Assembly: GCA_943788645.1 (NCBI GenBank)
Contig: CALSRC010000005.1
Span: 62,001 to 126,000 of the forward strand
Length of the DNA: 64,000 nucleotides
Direction of reading: 5' to 3'
From: UA16 sp002292325
GTDB lineage: Bacteria > Bacteroidota > Bacteroidia > Flavobacteriales_D > Sanyastnellaceae
Below are positions 44,010 through 51,758 of this stretch, piece by piece. Below the pieces are notes generated by a model, which made no database searches, was not told the origin of the DNA, and saw only the letters and a list, made by a program, of their open reading frames with translations. Made by a program: the position numbers and the translations under genes. Position 1 is the stretch's first letter; each line of letters opens with the position of its first letter.

Positions 44010-44394
44010 CGTTTGCACCCTTTCTTGATTTTCCAACCACGGCACGACACCGTTGCCGTCTAACACATACCCTTCTTCGTAGCACATGATTGCCATGCGA
44101 CCATCATGCAAGGTGAGGACATGCGTATGAAAATTGAAATCAAACCCTTTTCCTCCTTAGCCAGAAAGCCCTGTCCTCGGAGTTCGTCGAGAAGGTCTTC
44201 ATGTTTTCTCTCATCCGGATCAGCAAAGACCGATTGCGGTGTAAAATTTGATCGACACCACGCTTGATGAGATGCAACTGATTGTTGCTTCTGAAATAAC
44301 GCACGCGGCACCGATCATCACAATACAACTTATCGCTCCTGCCCTTTAATCTCTCTCCGCAGTCCTTGCATCTAAGTGCTTTAATCTTAAACAT
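43995..44394 (-). pseudogene. Small zinc-ribbon protein, broken by two frameshifts
   Basis: Three minus-strand frames form one coherent small protein. From the ATG at 44394 the first frame gives MFKIKALRCKDCGERLKGR and a second CDDRC pair, a four-cysteine zinc ribbon, up to ILHRNRSLL. The second frame continues with ADPDERKHEDLLDELRGQG, and the third with GFDFNFHTHVLTLHDGRMAI and a WLENQE end at 43995. Order and content match a small zinc-ribbon family I recall as common in Bacteroidota, with a KLLxxGFxFNxxT core. The breaks are near 44215-44225 and in the GGAGGAAAAGGG run near 44150. Either the gene is decayed or the sequence has indels. The end overlaps the helicase by 15 bases. Confidence 0.72.
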
Positions 44395-44467
44395 GTCTGC
44401 AATAAAAAAACACAGTAAACACCTTCGAATGAGCTGTTTACGAACGCGAGTCAAGAATTAACAGTCG

Positions 44468-45292
44468 TCAGGTTTCGATCCGTCTTATCAACTCGGTGAA
44501 CAATTGTGTCAGCAGAGGTTCGGCGGTTTGAGCCACTTCAATTACTTCGTTCAAATCAAAGGGAGCTAACTTTTCGGGGTTGCACTCATCGGTGAGCACG
44601 CTCACCGCCGCGCAAGGCATTTGCATATGAGCAGCTGCAATGACTTCGGGTACCGTGGACATGCCAACAGCATCAGCACCAATCAGTTTGAGGTGACGGT
44701 ACTCTGCGCGGGTCTCCAATTGAGGCCCGGCAACACTTACATACACTCCCGTGTAAAGTGGAATGTCTTGAGAACGGGCCACATCGAACATCATGGAGCT
44801 CAATTCCGCATCATAAGGCGCACACATATCAGGAAAACGATCACCTAAGAAATCTAAGTTTGGACCCCGCAAAGGATTCTCAGGCAAAAGGTTGATGTGA
44901 TCCTCGATGCACATCAACGTACCTTTTTTCATGTCTGGATTCAGACTTCCTGCCGCATTGGATATCAGCAAGGCCTCGGCTCCCAGCATTTTAGAGATAC
45001 GAACTGGTTTCACCACTTGTTCCATGCTGTACCCCTCATAAAAGTGAAATCGACCTTGCCATGCAAGCACACGCTTACCAGCCAAATTCCCGTATATCAA
45101 TTTACCAAAGTGGAACTCAACCGTGGCCACTGGCAAATGCGGAATCATGCTGTAACTCCATTCAGAAATCACATCAATGTTGTGCACCAAGCCCCCCAGC
45201 CCGGTGCCCAAGACGATCGCCACATCCACTTGATCGATTCCACGCTCCTTCAAATAGGCAACGGAGGCCTCTAATTCTTCCTGTACATCCAT
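44468..45292 (-). CDS. Purine-nucleoside phosphorylase
   Basis: A 274-residue trimeric-type PNP that cleaves inosine and guanosine with phosphate. Motifs: IVLGTGLGGLV (phosphate loop), the QGRFHFYEGYSMEQVVKPVRISKMLGAEALLISNAAGSLN core, and DAVGMSTVPEVIAAAHMQMPCAAVSVLTDECNPE near the base site. A TACCTTCG box ends 4 bases before the ATG at 45292, which fixes this start. A longer frame to 45586 would cross the divergent dehydrogenase gene and is rejected. Confidence 0.94.
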   Translation of the reverse strand: MDVQEELEASVAYLKERGIDQVDVAIVLGTGLGGLVHNIDVISEWSYSMIPHLPVATVEFHFGKLIYGNLAGKRVLAWQGRFHFYEGYSMEQVVKPVRISKMLGAEALLISNAAGSLNPDMKKGTLMCIEDHINLLPENPLRGPNLDFLGDRFPDMCAPYDAELSSMMFDVARSQDIPLYTGVYVSVAGPQLETRAEYRHLKLIGADAVGMSTVPEVIAAAHMQMPCAAVSVLTDECNPEKLAPFDLNEVIEVAQTAEPLLTQLFTELIRRIET

Positions 45293-45296
45293 GGCC

Positions 45297-45304
45297 CGAA
45301 GGTA
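45297..45304 (-). promoter_or_regulatory. -7 promoter element TACCTTCG of the purine nucleoside phosphorylase gene
   Basis: On the minus strand TACCTTCG is followed by GGCC and the ATG, a 4-base gap. The same element and gap occur before the pseudouridine synthase gene. Confidence 0.5.
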
Positions 45305-45343
45305 CGAGGGCAATTTCAAATGCATTCTTCCGAACTTAGTCCC

Positions 45344-46525
45344 ATGAAAAAGGAAAAGGAATGCATTGGGATCGTCGGCGCTGGAGCGATGGGCTCGGGC
45401 ATCGCTCAAATTGCTGCGCAATCCGGACACTCGGTAGTCTTGGTCGATCAAAACGATAGCGCACTTCAAAAGAGCGAAGATGCGCTTGCTTCTGTAGCCA
45501 ATCGCTTGGTGGCAAAGGACCGCTGGACAATGGAGTTTAGTCATGAAGTGCAGCGGTCCATCACACGGACTACGGACTGGAATCAACTGGCTCCCTGCAC
45601 CTGGGTTATTGAGGCCATCGTGGAAGATTTAGACGTGAAAACAGAAGTCTTTCAAAAGCTCGAAACATTGGTCGATTCTAAAGCTATCTTGGCTTCCAAC
45701 ACGTCCTCACTGTCACTTACTGCCATAGCGGGTCAGCTCAGTCATCCAGAACGTTTTGTCGGATTGCACTTTTTCAATCCTGCTCCATTGATGGCTTTGG
45801 TAGAAGTAATTCCCGCGTTGCAAACGGAGCCCAGTTTGGTGAAACGCGCCAAGCTGCAAATGGAGGCTTGGGGAAAAACTCCCGTCGTGGCCAAGGATAC
45901 TCCAGGGTTTATCGTCAACCGTGTGGCTCGACCGTTCTACGGAGAAGCTTTGCGAATCGTGGAAGAAGGATTGGCCTCTCCACAGACGGTTGATGCTGCT
46001 ATGAAAGCGTCCGGGTTCCGCATGGGGCCATTCGAATTGATGGATTTAATTGGCAACGACGTGAATTACGCTGTCACACAATCCGTCTTTGAGGCCTTTT
46101 ATTATGACCCGAGGTACCGTCCAAGTTTAATTCAGAAACAACATGTCGATGCAGGTTGGCTGGGACGCAAGTCTGGAAAAGGCTATTATCTGTATGAAAC
46201 AAGTCCAATCGAAACCGATGCCGTCGAAACCGAAGCATTTGGTTGGATTTCAGAACGCATTATTGCCCTGCTCATCAATGAGGCAGCCGATGCATTTTAT
46301 TTGAATATTGCCACAGCTGCCGATCTTGATACCGCCATGACACGCGGCGTAAATTACCCGAAAGGTCTGTTGGCATGGGCCAATGAACGAGGCATCGGCC
46401 CGACATTGAAGGTCTTGGAAGGCTTGCAGGAACTTTATGGAGAAGACCGCTATCGCCCCAGCATACTGCTGAAACGCATGGCTGTCAATCAAGAAGCTTT
46501 TCAATTGGATGCTACCAACGCCTGA
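45344..46525 (+). CDS. 3-hydroxyacyl-CoA (3-hydroxybutyryl-CoA) dehydrogenase
   Basis: A 393-residue NAD-dependent dehydrogenase. The dinucleotide fold is GIVGAGAMGSGIAQIAAQSGH. The catalytic region shows EAIVEDLDVKTEVF, ILASNTSSLSLTAIA and RFVGLHFFNPAPLMALVEVI with the active His. The C-terminal helical domain is duplicated, since a second, shorter copy of the substrate-facing helices extends the usual ~285-residue length. It acts with the nearby thiolase in beta-oxidation, butyrate/acetoacetyl-CoA or phenylacetate-type pathways. The ATG at 45344 is preferred over 45320. Confidence 0.9.
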   Translation: MKKEKECIGIVGAGAMGSGIAQIAAQSGHSVVLVDQNDSALQKSEDALASVANRLVAKDRWTMEFSHEVQRSITRTTDWNQLAPCTWVIEAIVEDLDVKTEVFQKLETLVDSKAILASNTSSLSLTAIAGQLSHPERFVGLHFFNPAPLMALVEVIPALQTEPSLVKRAKLQMEAWGKTPVVAKDTPGFIVNRVARPFYGEALRIVEEGLASPQTVDAAMKASGFRMGPFELMDLIGNDVNYAVTQSVFEAFYYDPRYRPSLIQKQHVDAGWLGRKSGKGYYLYETSPIETDAVETEAFGWISERIIALLINEAADAFYLNIATAADLDTAMTRGVNYPKGLLAWANERGIGPTLKVLEGLQELYGEDRYRPSILLKRMAVNQEAFQLDATNA

Positions 46526-47105
46526 TGCTGTGGAGTGTATGGGTCTGAATCCCATCCCGTACAATTCCATTTTCCGTCAACTCATCTGAGCGAACCTCGC
46601 CGGCTGCATGGATGATGTTCCCTGGAGAAGTTAACATTCCGACATGAACGACGCGTTCTTCGGAATTTTGGAAAAATGCCAAATCTCCAGCTTGTCGATC
46701 CTGGATGTCCACCGTTTCGCCTATCCAACTTTGATCGCTCGCATCCCTGGGGACTGACCTACCCATTAATTGAAAGGTCACCTGGATGAGGCCTGAACAG
46801 TCCATTCCGAACAAGCTTTTACCGCCCCATAAGTATGGCGTCCCCATAAATTGAATAGCCGCATCCAGAGGTTTAGCATGGGCACCCAAAGCGACGTCCA
46901 AGTCATCCAATGGTTGCAAAGTCCACAGGCCTAGCTTCCATGAATCATGTTCATCAAGCACCAACTGGCTCCCTGAAGGAAGCTCGAGCTGAACCCCATC
47001 TTCACGCAACCAACTGCTCACAGGAGCTTGCAGGAGGCAACGCCTCTCTGAAAGGGAATCCGGTAAGGGCCCATTGTTTTGCATCGGTCCACCCCTTGTA
47101 GCCAT
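46512..47105 (-). CDS. NlpC/P60 family peptidase, catalytic part (after frameshift)
   Basis: This frame contains the NlpC/P60 papain-like domain. Visible are GTPYLWGGKSLFGMDCSGLIQVTFQLMG with the catalytic Cys, and the His in VVHVGMLTSPGNIIHAAGEVRSD. Its N-terminal part (RRCLLQAPVSSW...) matches the second SH3 region of such enzymes. The first SH3 domain is in the overlapping frame 47002-47277. I infer one ~255-residue gene split by a frameshift at about 47020-47060. Such enzymes cut peptide cross-links in peptidoglycan. It overlaps the convergent dehydrogenase gene by 14 bases. Confidence 0.78.
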   Translation of the reverse strand: MATRGGPMQNNGPLPDSLSERRCLLQAPVSSWLREDGVQLELPSGSQLVLDEHDSWKLGLWTLQPLDDLDVALGAHAKPLDAAIQFMGTPYLWGGKSLFGMDCSGLIQVTFQLMGRSVPRDASDQSWIGETVDIQDRQAGDLAFFQNSEERVVHVGMLTSPGNIIHAAGEVRSDELTENGIVRDGIQTHTLHSIRRW

Positions 47106-47277
47106 CTGTCACCAGTTCCACTTCTATCCAATCCCCTGTTCCAATTTGCTGTACAATGCATCGTTCGCCGGCCAATGCTTGAGTAGACATCTCAGCCCGA
47201 TCGCTTGCAGCCACTCGCAAAGGCGCAAGAGGAACACACACTTCAACTGTCGAGCCTACCTTCAAAGAATCCGGCAT
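47002..47277 (-). CDS. NlpC/P60 family peptidase, N-terminal SH3 part (before frameshift)
   Basis: This frame starts 3 bases after the thiolase stop and encodes the bacterial SH3-like domain: PLRVAASDRAEMSTQALAGERC and WIEVELVTDGYKGWTDAKQW, the usual 'R..ps..aE.vtqll.Ge' and 'GW.d.kq' signatures. After TDAKQWALTG the sequence no longer makes sense in this frame, whereas the overlapping frame carries on into the peptidase domain. I treat both entries as one frameshifted gene. Confidence 0.72.
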   Translation of the reverse strand: MPDSLKVGSTVEVCVPLAPLRVAASDRAEMSTQALAGERCIVQQIGTGDWIEVELVTDGYKGWTDAKQWALTGFPFREALPPASSCEQLVA

Positions 47278-47280
47278 ACG

Positions 47281-48459
47281 TTAGATCAATTCGAGCATTA
47301 ACGCGGATGCGCCTCCACCGCCATTGCAAATTCCGGCGCCGCCTTTTTTCAATCCGTGCTGCTGAAGTGCGTGAATCAACGTAACAACAATGCGACTGCC
47401 GCTTGACCCCAAGGGGTGACCAAGTGAAACCGCCCCACCGTTTACATTGACCTTTTCTGCGTCGAGGCCTAATAAGTTCACATTGACAATTCCAACTACG
47501 GCGAATGCTTCATTCAACTCCCATAAATCAACGTCAGCAGTATCCCAACCCGCCTTTTTTAGTGCAATGGGCACGGCCTTAGCAGGAGCCGTCGTGAACC
47601 ATTCGGGCGCATGTGCTGCATCAGCAGTAGAAACAATTCGTGCCAGCGGTTTCCAACCATTGGCCTCAACGGCCTCAGCCGATGCCAAAACCAATGCACT
47701 TGCCCCATCATTAAGCGTAGAGGCATTCGCGGCGGTCACGGTGCCATCCTTTTGAAAAGCTGGACGCAGCGATCGGATTTTCTCCATTTTGACCTGGCTA
47801 AATTCTTGGTCCGTATCCACTACCAAGTCATCTCCACGGCGTTGTGGAACCGCTACTGGAATTACCTCATTCTTAAAGGCACCATTCGCCCAAGCATTGG
47901 CAGAACGCTCGTAGCTTTCAACTGCAAAATCATCTTGAGTTTCACGGGAAATGGCGTGGTCTTTGGCGCATAGCTCCGCACAATTCCCCATATGCGTGGC
48001 ATTGTATACATCGGTCAATCCATCAAGTAACATGCCATCCTGCATCTTCATGTCCCCAAATTTGTTTCCATTTCGGCCCAGGAAGTAATGTGGAACTTGG
48101 CTCATGTTTTCCATTCCGCCGGCAACAGCAACATCGATGTCTCCGGAAGCGATGGCTTGAACAGCCAATGCAATGGACTTCATGCCACTTGCACAAACCT
48201 TATTGACCGTTGTGCACGGCACATCCTGAGGAATCCCACCTTTCATGGCGGCTTGGCGCGCTGGTGCCTGTCCCAATCCAGCTTGCAACACGTTGCCCAT
48301 GAATACTTCCTGAACTGCTTCAGGTGCCACTCCCCCGCTTTCCAATGCTCCACGAATTGCTGTTGCTCCAAGGTCCGTTGCAGAAACCGATGAGAAAGCC
48401 CCCAAAAAGCTTCCCATTGGCGTTCTGACTGCCGACACAACATAAACTGACTTGCTCAT
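47281..48459 (-). CDS. Acetyl-CoA C-acetyltransferase (thiolase)
   Basis: A 392-residue thiolase. The nucleophilic Cys is in NKVCASGMKSIALA, and the second set of catalytic residues is in NVNGGAVSLGHPLGSSGSRI (His) and GICNGGGGAS (Cys). It condenses or cleaves acetoacetyl-CoA. It fits with the 3-hydroxyacyl-CoA dehydrogenase and HMG-CoA lyase in the window. A TAAATTTG box lies 16 bases upstream of its ATG. The NlpC/P60 gene follows 3 bases after its stop. Confidence 0.96.
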   Translation of the reverse strand: MSKSVYVVSAVRTPMGSFLGAFSSVSATDLGATAIRGALESGGVAPEAVQEVFMGNVLQAGLGQAPARQAAMKGGIPQDVPCTTVNKVCASGMKSIALAVQAIASGDIDVAVAGGMENMSQVPHYFLGRNGNKFGDMKMQDGMLLDGLTDVYNATHMGNCAELCAKDHAISRETQDDFAVESYERSANAWANGAFKNEVIPVAVPQRRGDDLVVDTDQEFSQVKMEKIRSLRPAFQKDGTVTAANASTLNDGASALVLASAEAVEANGWKPLARIVSTADAAHAPEWFTTAPAKAVPIALKKAGWDTADVDLWELNEAFAVVGIVNVNLLGLDAEKVNVNGGAVSLGHPLGSSGSRIVVTLIHALQQHGLKKGGAGICNGGGGASALMLELI

Positions 48460-48475
48460 TCTTTTTTCTTTTGCA

Positions 48476-48502
48476 CAAATTTAACGGCATTTGGTTCCCC
48501 AA
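48476..48502 (-). promoter_or_regulatory. Candidate promoter of the thiolase gene (TTG-16-TAAATTTG)
   Basis: On the minus strand TTG (48502-48500) and TAAATTTG (48483-48476) are 16 bases apart, slightly short of the usual 17-23. The -7 box is an exact match and lies 16 bases before the ATG. Confidence 0.45.
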
Positions 48503-48505
48503 TCT

Positions 48506-48598
48506 ATGGCTGATGCTGAGTTTGGCACAATCCTTGGATTTCCATCAGCATTAACATCACTCGCACACAAAGCGTCAAGTGAATTTGGTTTAGGTTAA
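48506..48598 (+). CDS. Candidate small protein (30 aa) followed by a terminator
   Basis: An ATG at 48506 opens 30 codons (MADAEFGTILGFPSALTSLA at the start) that end in TAA one base before a strong plus-strand hairpin terminator. It begins 46 bases from the divergent thiolase start, and no upstream gene on this strand would use the terminator. It is either a real microprotein or a short non-coding RNA. The evidence is position and terminator only. Confidence 0.32.
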   Translation: MADAEFGTILGFPSALTSLAHKASSEFGLG

Positions 48599-48599
48599 G

Positions 48600-48637
48600 C
48601 AAAGCACCGGGAAACGTCCTGGTGCTTTGTTCGTTTT
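48600..48637 (+). terminator. Rho-independent terminator of a short plus-strand transcript
   Basis: The stem CAAAGCACCGGGA/TCCTGGTGCTTTG (one G-T wobble) with loop AACG is followed by TTCGTTTT. On the minus strand no T-run follows, so it acts rightward. Confidence 0.78.
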
Positions 48638-48752
48638 ACAATTCACTGAAATACAACACGATACTAGTTCACCCTACTCCTTTTCCGGCTTCAATTGCAA
48701 CAAAATCAGGTTGAACATCGTAGGAAAGAATCGATTCTAACTCTTCGAACTC

Positions 48753-48938
48753 ATGTCCATCTCCGGTATCCCTATCATGCACTCACCAACCGCGCTTGAG
48801 CAATATAAATCGCTCATTCGTCATGTGCATGCGGAACCGGTCATGATCCGAAGAGCGATGCGAATTGCATTTCGCAATCTCAATCCCAAGGAGTCCGTTG
48901 AACTTCGGGATTGGCTTCAAAACCGGTATCAGTTGTAG
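48753..48938 (+). CDS. Small hypothetical protein (61 aa)
   Basis: A 61-residue ORF, or 53 residues from the ATG at 48777. It is basic and helical: ALEQYKSLIRHVHAEPVM, RRAMRIAFRNLNPKESVELR and a WLQNRYQL end. A hairpin terminator 32 bases after its stop supports it being transcribed. It lies in an otherwise empty gap between divergent/convergent neighbours. No family is recognised. Confidence 0.55.
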   Translation: MSISGIPIMHSPTALEQYKSLIRHVHAEPVMIRRAMRIAFRNLNPKESVELRDWLQNRYQL

Positions 48939-48969
48939 TCAGAAACTCGCGCTTCTAAGCACGATTGCC

Positions 48970-48996
48970 AAAGCACCTCAATTCAGGTGCTTTTTT
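48970..48996 (+). terminator. Rho-independent terminator after the 61-residue ORF
   Basis: A perfect 9-bp stem AAAGCACCT/AGGTGCTTT with a 6-base loop is followed by TTT. The stem's left arm also carries AAA at its foot, so it could work in both directions and serve the convergent pseudouridine synthase gene, whose stop lies inside it. Confidence 0.82.
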
Positions 48997-49912
48997 CTGT
49001 TTGGCGTGGGGACTTTTTCCAATTCGGTTGCGCCTTCGGGCCCTTACCCCCTTTCATCAAATTCAAAAATGGCTGAGGTACGCGTGATTTGATCTGGATG
49101 ACTTGGTCATTGGGTCCAATCACATCCACCCCAAAAAGGTGCAGGCCCGAACGATCCATAGGATCAGCCGCTTCTTTGCCTTTGCCAACCAACATACACT
49201 GTTGACGCCTCAATCCAGCCATCAGCATTGGGATGTCCTCAAAACCAATCTCCATTTTCAACATGGTGTGTGCTGATGTTGCCCGCATCGTTCGATACGG
49301 AACCTCGCGAACGGTGCGCTTCTTCTTCCCTTCTTCATCTGCAAAGCAGACGAGTACATCGTCAGCAGGCAAATGTCCCTCGACTACAACGTAAAGTTTA
49401 CGTGTAAAATCAGTCCAGTTCGTTTGCAAGTGTTTGCGCCAGATTAAGTTCTTGGCAATGATGGAAATCCCAGAAGATTCTTTTTCAATGCGATTGACAA
49501 ACTGGATGCTTTCACACTCTGGCCTCGCCTTTTCCATCCATGTTTTCATGGCTGTAAAAGACGTCTTCACCTGTGGCTTAGGTGACGCAAAGACCATGCC
49601 GGCAGGTTTGACATAGGCCAAAATATTGTCATCCTCGAATACCACCTCATATGGAGCCTTCTCCGCTTTATCGGTAACCGGTTTTGCCCCTCCGAGATTG
49701 AAATCTTTCACTGCCTTTTTTGACTGCAGGGCCTTCCATGTTACCGTTTGATTCGCCAAAAGATTGGCAGAAGGAATTCGAAGTGGCTTGCCATCCACAG
49801 CAACTGCTCCTCCCTTAATAGCAGTCCGTGCTCTTGTGCGAGTGGAATACTGTCCGTGCTCCATTAAAAATTCAAGCAACGTCGTGGGCTCAGAAACCTG
49901 CTTACTTTCCAT
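48983..49912 (-). CDS. RluA-family pseudouridine synthase-like protein with altered catalytic motif
   Basis: A 309-residue protein with an N-terminal S4-like RNA-binding region (TTLLEFLMEHGQYSTRTRARTAI) and an RluA-type catalytic domain (VFEDDNILAYVKPAGMVFAS, then the active-site loop, then TRKLYVVVEGHLP). The active-site loop reads NRIEKESSG where RluA enzymes have HRLDxxTSG. The essential Asp is replaced by Glu (residue 143), and the preceding His by Asn. It may be inactive, altered or a binding protein. A TACCTTCG box ends 4 bases before the ATG. Confidence 0.85.
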   Translation of the reverse strand: MESKQVSEPTTLLEFLMEHGQYSTRTRARTAIKGGAVAVDGKPLRIPSANLLANQTVTWKALQSKKAVKDFNLGGAKPVTDKAEKAPYEVVFEDDNILAYVKPAGMVFASPKPQVKTSFTAMKTWMEKARPECESIQFVNRIEKESSGISIIAKNLIWRKHLQTNWTDFTRKLYVVVEGHLPADDVLVCFADEEGKKKRTVREVPYRTMRATSAHTMLKMEIGFEDIPMLMAGLRRQQCMLVGKGKEAADPMDRSGLHLFGVDVIGPNDQVIQIKSRVPQPFLNLMKGGKGPKAQPNWKKSPRQTEKST

Positions 49913-49916
49913 GGCG

Positions 49917-49924
49917 CGAAGGTA
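49917..49924 (-). promoter_or_regulatory. -7 promoter element TACCTTCG of the pseudouridine synthase gene
   Basis: On the minus strand TACCTTCG is followed by CGCC and the ATG at 49912. A TTTG lies 23 bases further upstream, at the edge of the usual spacing. Confidence 0.5.
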
Positions 49925-49962
49925 CTTAAAGCGAGCTCATCGCCGACCAAAGGACACCTCCC

Positions 49963-50697
49963 TTATGCCTCTGAATCGTCCGTAGCCGAGCTCATCGTAT
50001 GAAACACGTTCTGAACGTCATCATCTTCCTCCAACCGCTCGATGAGCTTCTCCACCTCAGCCGTCTCTTCAGCACCTAACTCTTTGGTGATATTGGGAAT
50101 GCGTTCCAAACCCGACTCCAAGATTTCCATGCCATCTCCTTCCAATTTGGACTGAAGCTGCCCAAAGGATTCAAACGTACCTGTGATAACGAGCGCGTCC
50201 TCGTCCAAGCCAATTTCTTCCGCACCGAAATCAATCAATTCCAACTCTAATTCCTCGGCGTCCTGTCCTTCGGATTTGATTTTAAAAAAACACACTTGGT
50301 CAAACATAAACTCAACGGAACCTGAGGTACCCAGGTTACCATTGCACTTGTTAAAATGGCTGCGAACGTTCGCAACAGTTCGGTTGTTGTTGTCCGTGGC
50401 TGTCTCAACAAAAACTGCAATTCCATGCGGGGCATACCCTTCAAAATTCACTTCTTTGAAATCTGAGGTGTCCTTATCCGTCGCTTTTTTGATCGCCCGT
50501 TCTACATTGTCCTTCGGCATGTTGGCCGCACGGCAGTTTTGCAAAACCGCGCGCAAGCGTGGATTCATTTCTGGATCAGCTCCGTTGCCCTCCCTGATGG
50601 CAATGATGATGTCTTTATTGAGTCGCGCAAAAGTCTTGGACATGGCTGCCCAACGCTTAAACTTTCTCGCTTTCCTGAATTCAAATGCTCTGCCCAT
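49963..50697 (-). CDS. yebC: YebC/PmpR family protein
   Basis: A 244-residue protein of the YebC family, annotated as a transcriptional regulator and recently linked to translation of proline stretches. Motifs: MGRAFEFRKARKFKRWAAMSKTFARLNKDI at the start, then NPRLRAVLQNCRAANMPKDNVERAIKKA, YAPHGIAVFVETATDNNNRTVANVRSHFNK and GSVEFMFD. The tail is acidic. The ATG at 50697 gives the conserved start MGRAFEFRK. The longer frame to 50766 is rejected. Confidence 0.95.
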   Translation of the reverse strand: MGRAFEFRKARKFKRWAAMSKTFARLNKDIIIAIREGNGADPEMNPRLRAVLQNCRAANMPKDNVERAIKKATDKDTSDFKEVNFEGYAPHGIAVFVETATDNNNRTVANVRSHFNKCNGNLGTSGSVEFMFDQVCFFKIKSEGQDAEELELELIDFGAEEIGLDEDALVITGTFESFGQLQSKLEGDGMEILESGLERIPNITKELGAEETAEVEKLIERLEEDDDVQNVFHTMSSATDDSEA

Positions 50698-50821
50698 TGC
50701 TTGACCTTTCCGCAAATATCGCAAACTCTTGCCAACGTCGGCATCAAAGAGCCCATCATTGCTCACGCAGAGCTAGAAGCAATCGCACTGTTTTCATTGG
50801 CTTTTATCCAACTTGCGCAAT

Positions 50822-50829
50822 TATATTTG
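50822..50829 (+). promoter_or_regulatory. -7 promoter element TATATTTG of the cytochrome c lipoprotein gene
   Basis: An exact TAnnTTTG match is followed by AAC and the ATG at 50833, a 3-base gap. A TTG lies 22 bases upstream. It would drive the cytochrome/YceI/DUF5777 genes. Confidence 0.5.
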
Positions 50830-50832
50830 AAC

Positions 50833-51210
50833 ATGCAACGAACTCGATCATTCCTGCACAACTTTTGTGGGATCATACTGTTTGTGCTTGCTCTGCAAGG
50901 ATGCCAATACGAATCGGAAGATGCACTCTTTGGACCGGGATGCCCCGATCGCATCGCATCGTATGATGCATTCGTAGAAACCATAATTACCAGCCGCTGT
51001 TCAGGTTGTCATAGCGGAAGTAACCCCGAAGGCGGACTCATGCTCACAGCTTACCAAGAGGTCAAAACCGCCGCATTAAATGGTCAACTCCTCGAGCGAA
51101 TCGAGTTGCCTCCATCAAACTCCGCCTCCATGCCGCCCAATGGGAGCTTGGATACCTGTGATGTTCAATTGATTCGAAGTTGGATCGACTCCGGGGCTCC
51201 CGAATTTTAA
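50833..51210 (+). CDS. Cytochrome c-type lipoprotein
   Basis: A 125-residue protein with lipobox LQGC-Q (Cys24) and a single c-type haem motif RCSGCH (Cys56, Cys59, His60). GGLMLTAYQEV and SASMPPNGSLD each offer a Met as possible sixth ligand. The C-terminal CDVQLIRSWIDSGAPEF matches the 'I..WI..GA' ending of c-type domains in Bacteroidota surface proteins. It probably carries electrons at the outer or cytoplasmic membrane. It leads a run with the YceI-like and DUF5777 genes. Confidence 0.85.
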   Translation: MQRTRSFLHNFCGIILFVLALQGCQYESEDALFGPGCPDRIASYDAFVETIITSRCSGCHSGSNPEGGLMLTAYQEVKTAALNGQLLERIELPPSNSASMPPNGSLDTCDVQLIRSWIDSGAPEF

Positions 51211-51215
51211 TCGTT

Positions 51216-51755
51216 ATGAAAAACACCTTTCTATTGTGCTTCTTCCTGATGGCTGCATCCAGTGCGTTCAGCCAGAAATACATGACGCGGGAAGGAACGG
51301 TCAAGTTCTTTTCTTCCACTCCCATTGAGGACATCGAAGCCACCAATAATCAAGCAACTGGACTGATCACAGACGAAGGTGCCTTTGCCTTCCGGGTACC
51401 TGTTCTCGCATTTCGATTCGAAAAGGCATTGATGGAAGAGCATTTTAATGAGAATTACATGGAATCCACTTTGCACCCCAATGGTTCCTTTGAAGGCCGT
51501 ATCACCGACTGGAATCAAGGCCTGAAAGACGGCATGTGGCACGAGGTAACAGCTGCAGGAGCATTGATTGTTCACGGAGTTGAACAAGCCCGCACCATTC
51601 CTTCAAAGTTGATGTGGAATGGGATTGGATGGGAGATTGAATCCAACTTCAAAATCGCTCCGGCCGACCATAGCATCCCCATCCCAAAATTGGTCAGAAA
51701 TAAAATCGCAACCTCGTTGGATGTCCAAATCCAAGCTGTTCTAAATCCTCGCTAG
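51216..51755 (+). CDS. YceI-like secreted protein
   Basis: A 179-residue protein with a signal peptide (MKNTFLLCFFLMAASSAFS-Q). The mature part matches YceI-like lipocalin-type domains: KYMTREGTVKFFSSTPIEDIEATNNQATG, then FRVPVLAFRFEKALMEEHFNENYME and a terminal VRNKIATSLDVQIQAVL. YceI proteins bind isoprenoids or quinones in the periplasm. It is 5 bases after the cytochrome gene. The pairing with a cytochrome suggests a periplasmic redox or quinone task, though this is inference. Confidence 0.85.
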   Translation: MKNTFLLCFFLMAASSAFSQKYMTREGTVKFFSSTPIEDIEATNNQATGLITDEGAFAFRVPVLAFRFEKALMEEHFNENYMESTLHPNGSFEGRITDWNQGLKDGMWHEVTAAGALIVHGVEQARTIPSKLMWNGIGWEIESNFKIAPADHSIPIPKLVRNKIATSLDVQIQAVLNPR

Positions 51756-51758
51756 AGC

